Source: Lotus japonicus
Taxonomy: Eukaryota; Streptophyta; Magnoliopsida; Fabales; Fabaceae
Direction: 5' to 3'
Assembly: GCF_012489685.1 (NCBI RefSeq)
Contig: NC_080042.1
Span: 78,807,093 to 78,871,092, forward strand
DNA: 64,000 nt
The position numbers and the translations under genes are program-made. The notes beneath the pieces were generated by a model, which saw only the letters and a program-made list of their open reading frames with translations, was not told the DNA's origin and ran no database searches. Position 1 is the first letter of the stretch. Each line of letters opens with the position of its first letter. Shown one piece after another: positions 1 through 12,100 of the stretch.

Positions 1-1378
1 TTTTTGGTAAAGGTTGCTGCTTCTGATTAGTGTGTAAGATGATTTCTTGGGATTTTGCGTGCTACTTTTTGAATTTTGAAAGAGATTTCTTATATGGAGA
101 ATAATGGGTGGAGATTGGTCAAGACTCCAAAAAATGCCAGCTAAAAATCAAAATGAAAAATAAGATATGTTTGTCTCTCTATCAACAATAATATATATGG
201 CTATATGCATCTCCAATTGAAAATTTTAGCTGGGAAAGATCTGTTACTTGTACGGTCCGATACATGAAATATTTATATTATATTTTTATATAGTCGAGAA
301 GAAATAAAAATTAAGATGACGTGAACGCCGACTTTACTAAATTAACTCAATTAATCCTCCACATGCATGTGAGCAATAAAATACTACACGGTTTGAGATT
401 TACCATGAGCCACTTCTTTTTGTTTTTAGAATTGAAACTTGTTTAGGAATCAATAATGTGTTGGTCATTGTTGGTTCGAGTGAAAAATGTTCGAATCTCT
501 TAAGTATGTGATTGTGGTTTGATTTTTATATGTATAGAAATATACGGTTTTCTCATTTTAATGTTTCATAGTATCTCATAGGAGTTAATATTACAAATAA
601 ATTACTCAGTGTAGAGTGTAGACTATCTCTAACCAAATACCTTTTAAAATACAATCATTTCCTGCAAATTCTGCAAGTTATATCATTCACACTATAACAT
701 GAGATGCACATTAATTATGCGATGCCCGACCAACTGAACAAACTATTTGGATTAGATATGATCATATAATTCGAGTTCAGATATTCAATAGAATCAAGGA
801 CTCTTACATTATATAATAAGTAATATATAACACTTAACAGCTAACTTTCGTAAAGGGTCAAGGGAGAAAAGGGAACCCACCGAAAATGGTTGGTATTTTA
901 TTTGATTACTTAAGATTTGGCATCTCTTTTTTCAATAGTGAGATTGATTTGGGAGTATCTTTTTTTATTTGATTGTACTATCGCAATATCATAGGAACTT
1001 TGGATCTCACTTTACCAAACAAGTGACCAAAGCATTTTGCTTGGAACGTCAAGCAGAATAAGAAATCAGAGTAGGAAAGTTGGAAGCACCCTCATCTTTT
1101 CAAACACTAAAGAGATACAGGACACCAAAGGTGGAATTCAAGGATATGCTATTATATATCATCCAAACACGTATGTTTATTTGGATGAGTTACAAACATT
1201 AATATTGGACCACAAGTGACCCTTCAAAATGCTAATAAATGCTAAATTAACCAATTAACTTATTGACTTTGAAGACTTCAGATTGATTCTGTTGAAGTCA
1301 TCTCTTCTCTTTAGTAATATCTTTTCTTTCCGATGATTCTTGAGTTTGACTTTTGATCTTGACTCATGCAAGGTAGTT
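1..1378. other. AT-rich spacer, no gene recognised
   Basis: Only short, low-complexity open frames occur here and none has a recognisable domain. No TE ends were recognised. It could hold distal regulatory sequence of a gene outside the window. Confidence 0.5.
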
Positions 1379-1383
1379 CCTAT

Positions 1384-1491
1384 TATTAGAAATTGGGAGG
1401 CCTATACTCAACCACAAAAGCTAGCTCAAGAGTTGAGGTTTGCACTACCCTTATAAAGCTTATCTTGGCTCTATCTCTAGCCAATGTAACA
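1384..1491 (-). repeat. TRIM A 3' LTR (minus-strand orientation)
   Basis: This copy is nearly identical to 1601-1717 but carries a deletion of about 9 bp close to its outer end. Confidence 0.8.
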
Positions 1492-1600
1492 CACCCCCTC
1501 ACGTCCAGGATTGAACAGACTGGAACGTGGGATCAACAACGGGTGGCCCAAATATGGGTGGTCTCCACAACAAATGGATCTAGGATAGGCTCTGATACCA

Positions 1601-1717
1601 TATTAGAAATTGGGAGGCCTATACTCAACCACAAAAGCTAGCTCAAGAGTTGAGGTTTGCACTACCCTTATAAAGCTTATCTTGGCTCTATCTCTAGCCA
1701 ATGTGGGACTTCTAACA
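1601..1717 (-). repeat. TRIM A 5' LTR (minus-strand orientation)
   Basis: On the minus strand it starts TGTTAGAAGTCCCACATTGG and ends in CTAATA directly against the primer binding site. Confidence 0.8.
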
Positions 1718-1722
1718 CCTAT

Positions 1723-1900
1723 TGTTGGGAGAGACAGGGGAACCCATGGGCCGAGGAGTAAGATACAAAGAGATCTTGACGCCACATCTTAACCCAAAAC
1801 CTTAAGGCATTGGGTTTATGTGTCACATCTCTTATAAACTCTTCTCCTCACCCATATTTAACCAATGTGAGACTCCAACTCCGCACTTGAATTCTCAACA
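1723..1900 (-). repeat. TRIM B 3' LTR
   Basis: This is the uninterrupted 178-bp copy, with TG...CA termini. Confidence 0.8.
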
Positions 1901-2086
1901 ATCTCCCTCTCAAGTGCGAGTCACCTCCACATTATCATGACCCCCTCCGCGGAAGCTTATCCACTCTTGCACCGTCGTTCGCTTCACCGCATCAACGAAA
2001 CCCGCCGCCTAGCCACACTGTTAGGAAGACTTTCGACACAAGGAGTTGTAACCATGGCTACACCAATCATCGACTCTGATACCACT

Positions 2087-2976
2087 TGTTGGGGGAGGCA
2101 GGGGAGCCCATGAGCTGAGGAGTAAGACACCAAGAGATCTCGACTCCACATCTTAACCAAAACCTTAAGGCATTAGGTTTATGAATCACATCTCTTATAA
2201 ACTCTTCTCCCCACTCATATTTAACCAATGTGAGACTCCAACTCCTAGAGCTGTCAATATGAGTTCCAACCCGCGGGCCAGCTCGACGGGTTGGCTAAAT
2301 GAGTCGGGTTGGGTTGGTTAAATTCCAGTTCGAAAAGAACTTGGGTTAATGCAACCCGGCTCGTTTAACCCGCGGGTTATACGGGCCAACCCGCGGGTCA
2401 AGCGAGCCAACTCGTCGGGTTAGAGTTATTTTTTATTAAAAAAATTATTTTATTTATCTTTAATTCCAGGTTAGTTTTATGGATTAATTTTAGATAGAAA
2501 AATGAAAATTTTCATTTCTTTTAATTTGAGACAATTTTTTATGTTTTATTTATTGTTATTATATTATTTATCTCATTTTAAATATGATAGTAAAATAATT
2601 GTGTTCTTAAATCCTATAAACTAAATTCTTTTTATATATTTCAAATGTGACATAAAAATAATTGCGTTGATAAACCTTTTTTTATGAGTTGATACCAATT
2701 TCTATAAGTATTTTTTTGAAATTATTTTTTATAACATTTTAAACAATTTCTAATCCAATTTCGCAATTTTTTATATTTATTTCACTCAACCCGCGAGCCA
2801 GCCCGCTAGCCCGCGAGCTCGTAGCGAGCCGGGTTGGGTTCATATTTTCTGACTCGTTAAGACCCCGGGTTGACACAACTCAACCTGTTTTCGACCCAAC
2901 CCATATGGGCTGACCCATATGGGCCGGGCTGACCCGTATTGACAGCTCTACCAACTCCGCACTTGAATTCTCAACA
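2087..2976 (-). repeat. TRIM B 5' LTR, interrupted at 2246-2950
   Basis: Removing the insertion and one 8-bp target duplication leaves about 177 bp that match 1723-1900. Confidence 0.8.
2246..2950. mobile_element. Non-autonomous hAT-type element
   Basis: The ends are the inverted repeats TAGAGCTGTCAATATG and CGTATTGACAGCTCTA. They are flanked by a perfect 8-bp target duplication, CCAACTCC (2238-2245 and 2951-2958), which is diagnostic for hAT transposition. Both subterminal regions are dense in AACCCGCGGGCC/GGGTTGG-type repeats, as expected for transposase-binding arrays. The AT-rich middle has no coding capacity. Confidence 0.85.
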
Positions 2977-3194
2977 CCTATTTTGTCATGAATCATGATC
3001 GTGTTTGATCGTTGTGATTTGATTTATAATTTTTCAGTTTTGTTTTTGTTCGCCAAACTTACCTTTTTTTCTTCAAACAGATCGCTATTCTTATGATTGA
3101 TGGAATAAATACATGTATTTAAAAAAAACCACATTCACCTCATTTGGAGGGCTTAAAATATAGTAGTCCTTAGTGTGAATTTTAATTTTTTGTG

Positions 3195-3390
3195 TGTAAG
3201 ATAGATGTCCTCGTTCGGAGACAATAATGTTCGAGCTAGGAACATTCACATCATGACGGGGCTAGCTCGCTCAGCAAAGGTTTTTTTCATCAATAAGACT
3301 CGAACTCGAGACATTTTTTTTTGGTCAAACATTGTTGGATTAAATTGATGGACCTTATTTTTGGTCGAATCAAAATATCCATCTAAATCT
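3195..3390 (-). mobile_element. tRNA-derived SINE, copy 1
   Basis: On the minus strand it contains a B-box-like GTTCGAGTCTT followed by ATTGATG, an A-run and a conserved GCTGAGCGAGCTAGCCCC block. The same block order recurs at 38341-38497. The limits are approximate and no target duplication was resolved. Confidence 0.5.
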
Positions 3391-3409
3391 TTTCTACCCA
3401 AAAAACAAA

Positions 3410-3439
3410 TGGGCCGTGGTGGGCCTGAATTATTGGGCC
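3410..3439 (+). promoter_or_regulatory. Triple TGGGCC (site II) promoter motifs
   Basis: TGGGCC occurs at 3410-3415, 3420-3425 and 3434-3439, within 80 bp of the start of the MYND gene. Site II motifs of this kind are common in promoters of constitutively or growth-expressed plant genes. The role here is inferred. Confidence 0.5.
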
Positions 3440-3488
3440 GGCTACAAAAGAAACATAATAGCGTGTGATGGTCGGAGCAAGGCAGAGA

Positions 3489-6400
3489 ATGGAGTGCGCG
3501 GCAAAGGGGAGCGGAACACGGTGTAGCGCCACCGCCACGAGACTCTGTGCTCGCTGCGAAGTCGTTGCTTATTGCTCTCTCCCTCACCAGGTTCGCTTCA
3601 ACTTCTCTTCACCAATTTTCAATCCCATGTCTTTGCTTATTGCATTACTCAAAATCTCAGTTAGCTAGCGTTTCACATTCACATAGCTTCAATGCTTCGC
3701 GTTTTGCCTCATAGATTGCGCACTGGAATCACCACAAACTCGAGTGCGAGAGGTTGCAACAACAGAAGGAGAGTATCGATGTCGTCAATGATTATCCGTT
3801 TACTTTTTCCAATGAAGCCACGTTCAAGGTGATCATTAATCTTCTCACTACTTTTCAATATGATGAATTTGTTCTCTTTTTTGTGGTGTTTAGCTGATGT
3901 TCATGTAATTTTGACAGGTTTGTGCGAAGCAGGAAACTAGATGTTCATTTTTGAGCAAGAGAGGCCTTCATCAAGTGGGAATGTGGATGCATGAATGCCA
4001 ATGTGGGGCATCATCTGCTTCATTTGATTGTTTAGGGTTTTCTCTTATTTCCTTCCTCTTATGAAATGTATATTTTGGTCGCGATCGAAAGAGCTTAATT
4101 GAGCTTATAACATAATCGCTTATTCAAGTATTTGGATAAACTTGTTGAATAGCTTATGGCATATCCATAAGCTGTTTTAAACTTATTTTCAAAAGTTTCT
4201 TAGATTACTTTATGTATAAGATCTTATAACTATCGATAAGCTATTTTGAGCTTATTTCAGTAAGTTTTTCAAATTAGCTTATGAAGAAGCTCTTAATGTC
4301 GTAAGTGCTTAATTAAGCTGCTTACTTAAACACACCATAATTAAACTTCTATTTGTTCGAGTGAACAGTTATATTTTGAATTGAGAACAATCCAGTAATT
4401 AAGTCCATGCATAGATTTAATGATTGTTGTAAACATATATAAGTTATAACCTTTTCAGTTTATTAGTTTAGAGCAAACTTCAGGTTTAGAATTTGTTTTT
4501 GCAGGTTAAACAGTGGCTGGGATCTCCCTAGTGTTTTGTGTCCATGTTGTGGTAACTTCATGCTTCAGCATTCAAGCTTCTTCTTGTTTGACTTCAACTT
4601 TCTCTTTTTTATTAATTTAGAGAGAAATTTATCATATAAATGGTCAGGGCCTGATTCTCCACTATCAGAGCAATTGCATAGTTGGAGAGACTACTACAAG
4701 TGGAGGACCATCCCTCTTGATTCACCTGTTGCTTTGCTCCTTCACTGGGTATGATTGTATGAATGTGTAATTTCTTGTAGCGATTAGTTTCTACATACTT
4801 CTGTATTTTTATTCTCATTTGATATATGTTTAATGTGTGCAGTTGGCTCTTTAGTTTGTTTGCGGTTAAAGTACAGGGGTGGGGGGGCTTAAGTTTTCTT
4901 CCCTTGAAGGCCTAAACTTTACTAAATTAGAAAGTCTACTATCACCTTGCAAATTATAAGTTGGAACAAGGGGAATAAATTTCTTTTCCCATTAATTACT
5001 ACTAAAGAAAAGATACCTACACTAAATTTTGTTTATCAGATGCAAATTGTAAACATAGACATGATGTAATGTGTATTTTTATGATGGCTATTCTTTTCAA
5101 AGTTATATGATCAACTCTATTTCAGCCACTTACAATATATCATGCTGCTCAACTTGTTGGAAAGTCAACCTTGAATCAAGAAGTCGGAGATAAGTTGTAC
5201 ATACATTACCTTGGTAAGTCACCGCCAACAAGTTCTGTGGGCATTTAAATTTGAAATGCGACGTCTTTTTCATCGGTCACAGTTACACAAGTGTATGTAT
5301 TTATGTGGATGTTTTCTGAATTGCGTGACTAGTCTTAAAAACATTTTCTTGTACTCAAATGAAAGTGTGTCATTGCTGCGTATCTAGTTATATTTTCAGA
5401 GAAGTTACTCTGAGGAAAAGATGCTACCATGGGAATTTGTTGTTCAATAGTAGTCTTTACGTTGCTCTAGTTTATTTTATTTCGCCAAAAAGAAAACAGA
5501 GAAAAAAGAAAGAGTTGCTCCACTTTAAGAAAAATGCTAAGTTAGAAAGACTCAAGTTGACCAAGGGCTTTGCCTTAAAACTTGCATTTGTGCTTTAAAT
5601 AAAGACCTATATTTACATGGTTTATTGAAAATTAGAACTGTTACCTTTTTTTTTGACCGTGTAGTTTGTGGAGTTATATAATGCTAATATTTTATTGGTG
5701 ACATTGGGATAAATGCCCTAAAGGAGCTATTATAAATGTTTCCAGGATGTAATGTTTTCCGCTAAATGATATATATCCTTATTTCTGGTTGTTGCTGCTA
5801 CACTTGTTCAAGTAATCCAGTGCTGTATATTATTATGGCTATATGTGCTACTTCTATTTCTTTATTAGACAAATGCACGATTTATATTTCCACTAAAACA
5901 AGTAAAAGTGGAAGTAATGATTTACTAATCAACCAATATAAAGTTCCTGGCTTTGATAAGGTTTTTTTTAGGGGGGGGGGGGGGTTAAAAATGAAGTGAA
6001 GTTGTCTGGTTTGTGTACATAATATTAAAATTTTATACTTGAAATTCCCCAAGCTACTCAAGATTAGTTATGAAACTGTTTTCTCATCTTATATGGAAGG
6101 ACCTGAGAAAGAGCTGCTACAACTTGCTGTGTTTGGAGAATTACAGGCCCTCTTCCCTGGTGTACACATTCATATAGAACTTGTTGGACCTGCAGTTCCT
6201 CCTCATAGGTCTGATGCATTGCTCATAAATCATTGAGATTTCTATTATCTGATAATGGTCAGTACTTGGTTACATAAATATCCTTCCTGCCTTCCAGTAA
6301 ACAGGGACGGTGAGAAGATCAGCATTTCTAGGTATCCTTGTTGCAATGAAGATGAGTGTGAGTGCAAACTAGCGAGTGAAAATATGATCATAGGAGCACA

Positions 6401-7154
6401 AACTGGTACCACTTCGAAGCTGACATTGCAGCTTTGGCGAGGATTCTACCATGACCGATACATAGATATGGTTAAGGTATCTCATAGAAACATCTAAAAA
6501 AGATTAAATATATGAATGTAAATGTTGGATTTTGTTTGTTTTAAGTATGTTTCTGTAGTTTAACATAATACTGCTTGAATTAATTTGTCTGTCTGATCTT
6601 TTAAAATCAACTATATATTCTTAAATAGCATCCCTCTTACAGAATTCCTCCCCTCACCTTGTGATTGCTCCTAATGGTGGAATTGCTGCCTACTCAAGCT
6701 GGTTACCAAGTATTGTATGTCTTCCACCTTGTGCTTATCCTCTGTTTAGGAATTATTTTTAGTTCTTATACTGTCGTATTTAATTTAAAAACTATAAGAC
6801 ATGTTTACAGCATTGCCTTCTTCATTTTGCTTAGTTTGCTTGACCAAAATTTCAGGAGTTAATTAAAAAGATTGATATCCCAGCTGTTTTTACTGATTAT
6901 TGTGAGGAAGCTTGTAATCTTGCAGCAAGTTGCATTGAGTCTGTAACTGGACATCCTCTTAGATTGCCAGTGAGACTCTTATTCGTTTTATGCTCTCTTG
7001 TCTTCAGAAAGGTAATTTCGTTGATCATTTTCCTTCAATGATCCATTGCACTTCTATGTAGGTTCAGTTAAATCCTTTCAGGCAGCCTTTGGCCGTGGAA
7101 GGCAGCGTGCTGTTGCTTCCCTGCTACTCAAATTGCTTTCTATTTGGGATGTAA
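3489..7154 (+). CDS. MYND-type zinc finger protein, 11 exons
   Basis: Exons: 3489-3590, 3715-3828, 3918-4036, 4505-4551, 4648-4748, 5126-5213, 6100-6208, 6305-6476, 6643-6714, 6856-6969 and 7062-7154. All junctions are GT/AG, the frame stays open and the product is about 376 residues. Exons 1-2 encode a Cys/His-rich MYND finger ([20 protein letters not shown] spacing), a zinc-binding protein-interaction module. The rest matches my recollection of a conserved single-copy plant MYND family of unknown biochemical role, with blocks such as [34 protein letters not shown] and [16 protein letters not shown]; a second cluster ([10 protein letters not shown]) could also bind metal. ATG 3489 was preferred to the in-frame ATG 3468 because the family usually begins at MEC. 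The weakest splice is the exon 3 donor (4036/4037). The family assignment is from recognition, not a search. Confidence 0.85.
4080..4345. repeat. AAGCTTATG-type hairpin MITE relic in intron 3
   Basis: Repeated TTAAGC/AGCTTAT/CATAAGCT words on both strands resemble the much longer element at 36891-37757. It lies wholly inside an intron and leaves the reading frame untouched. The boundaries are approximate. Confidence 0.45.
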
Positions 7155-8555
7155 AGGGTAATAATGCTCTGAAATCTGAATTGCTTGAGCCATCAGAGGG
7201 AATCATGAACAGAGCTTAACTATTATAATTATGTTTCACTTCTCTAGAAAGCTCATCTTTGTTAAACTTAAATATATTTTGGTCCCTGAAAATAGAATGT
7301 AGTCCCGCTTTTAATATTTTTTTATTGAGTTTGTCTTTAGTCCTTTATCAAAATAAGGAGTTTTAATTTTATAAAAAATGAAGGTTAAAAAATAAGGAGT
7401 TTTGAAAATCAGAAATTTAAAGCAAGATTGGGAAATTTTACTGGGATTAGAAACATTTTACCCTGATATCAAGAAATTCGTTCAAGTATCAAACAATCCT
7501 TCTTCCTCTGCCTCCCTAGACATACTTGTGATAAGAAAAAACTAAGCCAAATTTTCTTGACAGTCCTGTGAATTTTTTGTTATTATGTATTTGAGATTTT
7601 AACTTTTTATTTATCCATACCAGTGAATTGTGATCTACTAATTAACCAATGATAAATAGGTTTCCGGGACTTTAATGATCTGATATAGATATGAATATAT
7701 GACAGTGACTTCTAATGCATTCTTTCAAAGAAGAGGCAATATGTGAGCTGGTTGTGGGGATACTTCAAGCAAAGCTTCTACTTTTTTTATTTGTGCAACA
7801 GCAAGCTTCTAATTTAACGAGCAAAAAGTGCTTCATTCACACCTTATCTGTTTGATCTTCATACTTTCTGAAAATTAAAAGTTAAAATTATTAACAAGTA
7901 ACTACAAAAAACTTGGATTAAAAAAAAACTACAAAAGACTACACTACTTACGTATGATGAATAATAATTTTCGTTTTAAATTTTAATTAAAATAAAATAA
8001 ATAGATTTTTTTGATGTGGTTGAATTCAATTATACTTATCAACAAACTTTCAAACACTCTAATTATTGATACCGATTATTTTCCAAACTAATTTCATGCA
8101 ATTATCCTCTTTTTAATTGCTATCTTTTTTTTTTATCTTTTTAATTGCTATCTAATTGACTTAAATATAAAAATAAATAAATAATCCTTAAGGAAATTAT
8201 GTGTTAGAAGTGATCGATATTTGTTTTTCCTTTATTTTGTGGAAGGTGGCTATTAGAAGAAATTCACATCTTCTACCTATCAGTAGTAGAGTAAAGGCCA
8301 AATAAAGGGTCAAGAAAAATGGTAACGGAACGGGTGTTATCACTTCCAAACGTTAAAAACTCTATGTGATTAAGATATTATCAAATCGATTTCATCACCC
8401 TCATCATTGTATGCCACGTATCTTCAACAAGTCCCCACTTCACCGCAACCGCCCAGAATAACTTCCCAACAACCACCACTCTTCCATCTCCGCCGTCGTC
8501 GCCGCCGCCTCCACCCAAACCAGATGGACCAAACCCCCTGAAATCCCCAAACTCC
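7155..8555. other. Spacer between the MYND and YiiX-like genes
   Basis: It holds the 3' UTR of the MYND gene and AT-rich sequence. Near 7265-7330 a fragment resembles the TTAAATAT-TTTTGGTCCCT termini seen at other repeats in the window. The last 150 bp before 8556 are pyrimidine-rich and look like a 5' UTR. No gene was found. Confidence 0.5.
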
Positions 8556-11500
8556 ATGTCTCCCTTTCCTCTCCTCTTCCTCCTCCTCTCGATTCTACCG
8601 CTATCACTCGCTCTCAAGGTCCCCTTCAGAGTCAACGATGTTCTCCCTGTTCTCCCCCGCAGTATCTCGTGGCCCGTCCTCAACAATTTCCACAGCGCCG
8701 TTGATTTGCTTCCGTCTTTCGTTGGCTCCGTGACTCCTGATAACGCTACTGTTGAGTGGAAGGGTGCTTGCTTTTATGATAATGAAGCCAGGCTTGAGTT
8801 CACCGCCGGTGATCGGAATGATTCTGCCTTAGGGGGTGCCGTTCTCTATCTCAAGGTTTTTCACTTTCTATTTTTGGTTTCATCATCTTGTGTAAATTGT
8901 TTGCTATTGATGATGATTGAACTAGTCGAGTGAAGTTTCTATTTTAGTCAAGTCATTCCCAATTTTGATTTTTTCCTAAAATTACAAAAATGTTAATAAC
9001 TGAGATTGTGGGAGGGATTTACTGAGTTTTCACTTTTTAATAGTAAGAGATCAGGGGTGTTAATGGCGGATAGCGCAGTGTAGCAGCAAGCCCAAAAAAC
9101 ACTATTTCGAGCTCTATTACGGCAAATAGTGGAGTAGCGGTGAACCCCATGGCGCTACCCTATAGCGCGCTATGAACAAGCCTAAAGAGATTACTAAAAG
9201 ATTACTCCCATTTCGGATAGTAGTTAAGAATATATCAATTGAAGTGCTATTACTTTATGCATGTGATGAATCCTTATTACTTGTGTAACTACTGGTAGTG
9301 GTACCTTCGTGCCTTTCGCGGAACTGTAAATTCGGTGCAAACGTATATTTTCCTTTCTCTATCTGAGTTTTCTTGATACCTTATAGGTTGATATAGGCAA
9401 TAGATAGGTATAGCTTTTGGTTGGATTGGTTAATGAGAGATTTAAGTATCTGTCTTCTATTATCCTATACTCCGCTTGCTATACAATATGGCTTTGTAAA
9501 TTTTTTCATTTGTTTTTTGTCTTTTTTTGCTTTGCTGAAAAGATATTATTATCTGGTCCTTTACAGACAGAGGATGCACACAGCTGGTCCTGCATGGATC
9601 TGTATGTTTTTGCGACGCCGTACAGGATTACATGGGACTACTACTTTGCTGCACGAGAGCATACCTTGAAGTTTGATTCGTGGGAAGAGCCTGCAGAGTT
9701 GGAATATGTATTCTTCTTTTTGTTGGTTTTCTGTTCTGTTTGAATCTTTTTATTGGAGAAACCCAGCGACAGAAAGATAATATTCTCACAAAATTGTACA
9801 GGTAAAGCAGCACGGGGTTTCTGTGTTTCTCATGCCATCGGGGATGCTGGGTACGCTGCTTTCTCTAGTTGATGTTTTGCCTCTATTCTCTAACACTGCT
9901 TGGGGTCAGAATGCCAACTTAGATTTCCTAAAGAAACACATGGGAGCTACATTTGAGAAACGCAGTCAGCCTTGGCGTGCAAATATTGATCCTGCAGATG
10001 TTCATTCCGGAGACTTTTTAGCTGTGTCAAAGATCCGTGGTAGGTGGGGAGGTTTTGAGACACTAGAAAAGTGGGTAACTGGTGCATTTGCTGGTCATAC
10101 AGCGGTTTGCTTGAAGGATGAAATGGGAAATTTATGGGTTGGTGAATCTGGGCATGAGAATGAAAAGGTATAAAGAAGAATCTTATACTCTTTTTCTACA
10201 ACACTCACACGTACTCATTTATACATGTGAAAAGTTCTTTACCAAATTCAATTTGTTTTAAAACGTTCCGAACTTCATATTACCAATTTACCATCATTTA
10301 GTGCCTAGTAAACAGTGAACTTCGTATTTGACTCATAGTTGCTGAGGGTATTCACTGATCTCCATCCACTTTGTACTGAATATAACTTAACTCGATGACC
10401 TGTCTTTGTGCAGGGTGAAGAAATAATAGTGGTAATTCCATGGCATGAATGGTGGGAGTTGGCTCTTAAAGATGGCTCGAACCCTCAGATAGCCTTGCTT
10501 CCCCTGCATCCGGAGTTGCGTGCAAAATTCAACTCTACTGCAGCATGGGAGTATGCGCGGAGCATGTCTGGCAAGCCATATGGTTATCACAATATGATAT
10601 TCAGTTGGATTGACACAGCAGCTGACAACTATCCTCCACCTCTTGATGCTCACTTGGTATTAATCCTTTCCTTATTTGTGTAAAGAGTAACACCACTATG
10701 CAAGAAAAAAGGTTCGCAGGTTCTCCCCTGTGTTTCTGTAATACTGAACTTCTAAGCAATGAATCAACTAATCTCAACCCTTCATTTATCCTGTGGGTCT
10801 CAAATACAAAAGAAACATATATGGCATACTCTCTTGTTGATATTGTAGGCTCTGATTTTCCACGAGTAGTCTGTTTGAATGACATGTTCTTTGCAGGTAA
10901 CTTCTGTCATGTCTATGTGGACAAGAATGCAGCCAGCTTATGCTGCAAACATGTGGAATGAAGCGCTGAATAAGCGGTTAGGGACTGAGGTATATTTTAT
11001 TTTACTCTTTTACCATATAAAGACATTTACATGTATATATTATCTTGTATAACATTTTACCTATTTTTTAGTCAAATTGTTCCCTTTTACCTTGTGTGGA
11101 ACAATTCTCAGCCAGAACAAGTAGTGGACATAGGTTTAACTTGTAAATGACCTCGCAGTTTATCTGGTGCTATTTTAACATTGATGGCAAGACAAATTAC
11201 AAAAGATTTGAGATAAAACTTCTGTATGGTTTTTTAAATTTTTTTATTTAGGATTTCCTTTTCATATTGCTTGTAAAATTGGTCTCTAAGGTCTCTTCTG
11301 TTGAAACCTTGACTTTGTTACAATATGGAAGTTTTTTTTGTCAAATGTGAATTTTTTTCCAAGTCATGAGTTCATTGATGGTAAATACTATATTCTAGCT
11401 TATATATAAATTTCTTAAAGTTTATGTATTGCTTGTACTAAGCATCAAATGGTTAAATAGTTCCCATCCCAAATTCCATTGAATATGTAAGTCTTAAATT

Positions 11501-12100
11501 ATATTTTATCCATTGCAGGAACTCCAAGAGCATATTATTATTTATCATGAACTGCTGACAAATTTACATTTCGTGGGATCTCATTTCTTTGTGCTTTCAG
11601 GGTTTAGATTTACATGATATTCTAGTTGAGACAGAGAAACGTGGGATTACTTTTGATGAATTGCTTACCATTCCTGAACAAGATGAATGGGTATACAGTG
11701 ATGGGAAGTCAACAACATGTGTTGCCTTTATTCTTTCAATGTATAAAGAGGCTGGAATCTTTGGTCCCATTTCTAGCTCAATTCAAGTAACTGAATTCAC
11801 AGTAAGCCATATGTTTGCCTTGGTTATTGGATTAACCTCCGGTCGTCATAATTGCTCCTCCTTATGTTTCTATGTTGTTATTTGCAGATTCGTGATGCAT
11901 ACATGCTTAGAATATTTGAGGATAACCAAACGCGCCTACCAAGATGGTGCAACAATGAGAATGACGGGCTTCCATTCTGCCAGATTCTTGGTGAATACAG
12001 GATGGAATTGCCTGGCTATAACACGTTGGATCCATATCCTAATATGAACGAGCACTGTCCTTCCCTTCCTCCCACTTATGATAGGCCTTCACAATGTTAG
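8556..12100 (+). CDS. Secretory-pathway protein with a possible permuted papain-like (YiiX/NlpC-P60-like) domain
   Basis: Seven exons: 8556-8855, 9567-9707, 9802-10167, 10414-10656, 10897-10989, 11601-11801 and 11888-12100. Every junction is GT/AG in phase 0, giving 518 residues. Residues 1-19 form a signal peptide and there is no later membrane span or obvious ER-retention tail, so a lumenal or secreted product is likely. The middle reads GDFLAVSK (about 217), GHTAV (His246), VGES (Glu262), then a Trp-rich segment, and STTCVAF (Cys421). The order GD...H...E...C is that of circularly permuted NlpC/P60 (YiiX-like) hydrolases, where His precedes Cys. Several NxT/S sites fit a lumenal protein. 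I recognise it only as a conserved plant protein of unknown function; the enzymatic assignment is inference. Confidence 0.8.

Larger units (their letters stand above)
1384..1717 (-). mobile_element. TRIM retroelement A (miniature LTR element)
   Basis: Two direct repeats, 1384-1491 and 1601-1717, flank a 109-bp interior with no coding capacity. On the minus strand the right repeat is followed at once by TGGTATCAGAGCC (1588-1600), the classic primer binding site for initiator tRNA-Met. The left repeat is preceded by the purine tract GTGAGGGGGTG (1492-1502). The flanks CCTAT (1379-1383 and 1718-1722) are the 5-bp target duplication. The left LTR lacks about 9 bp near its outer TGTTA end. Size and layout are those of a terminal-repeat retrotransposon in miniature, which must be mobilised in trans. 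Confidence 0.85.
1723..2976 (-). mobile_element. TRIM retroelement B, with a hAT-like element nested in one LTR
   Basis: A 178-bp repeat at 1723-1900 (TGTTGGG...TCAACA) recurs at 2087-2976, where it is split by a 705-bp insertion. On the minus strand a primer binding site TGGTATCAGAGTC lies at 2072-2084, two bases from the LTR. A purine tract (GAGAGGGAGAT) adjoins the other LTR at 1901-1911. The 5-bp target duplication CCTAT is at 1718-1722 and 2977-2981. The 186-bp interior has no coding capacity. The element abuts TRIM A and shares a CCTAT with it. Confidence 0.85.

Noticed and set aside
1393..1792. Two overlapping short frames starting MGGLYSTTKASS
   Set aside because: They are the two LTRs of TRIM A read in frame; the repetition is explained by the element.
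3246..3587. 113-codon minus-strand frame
   Set aside because: It is antisense to exon 1 of the MYND gene and to the SINE; no domain or own promoter.
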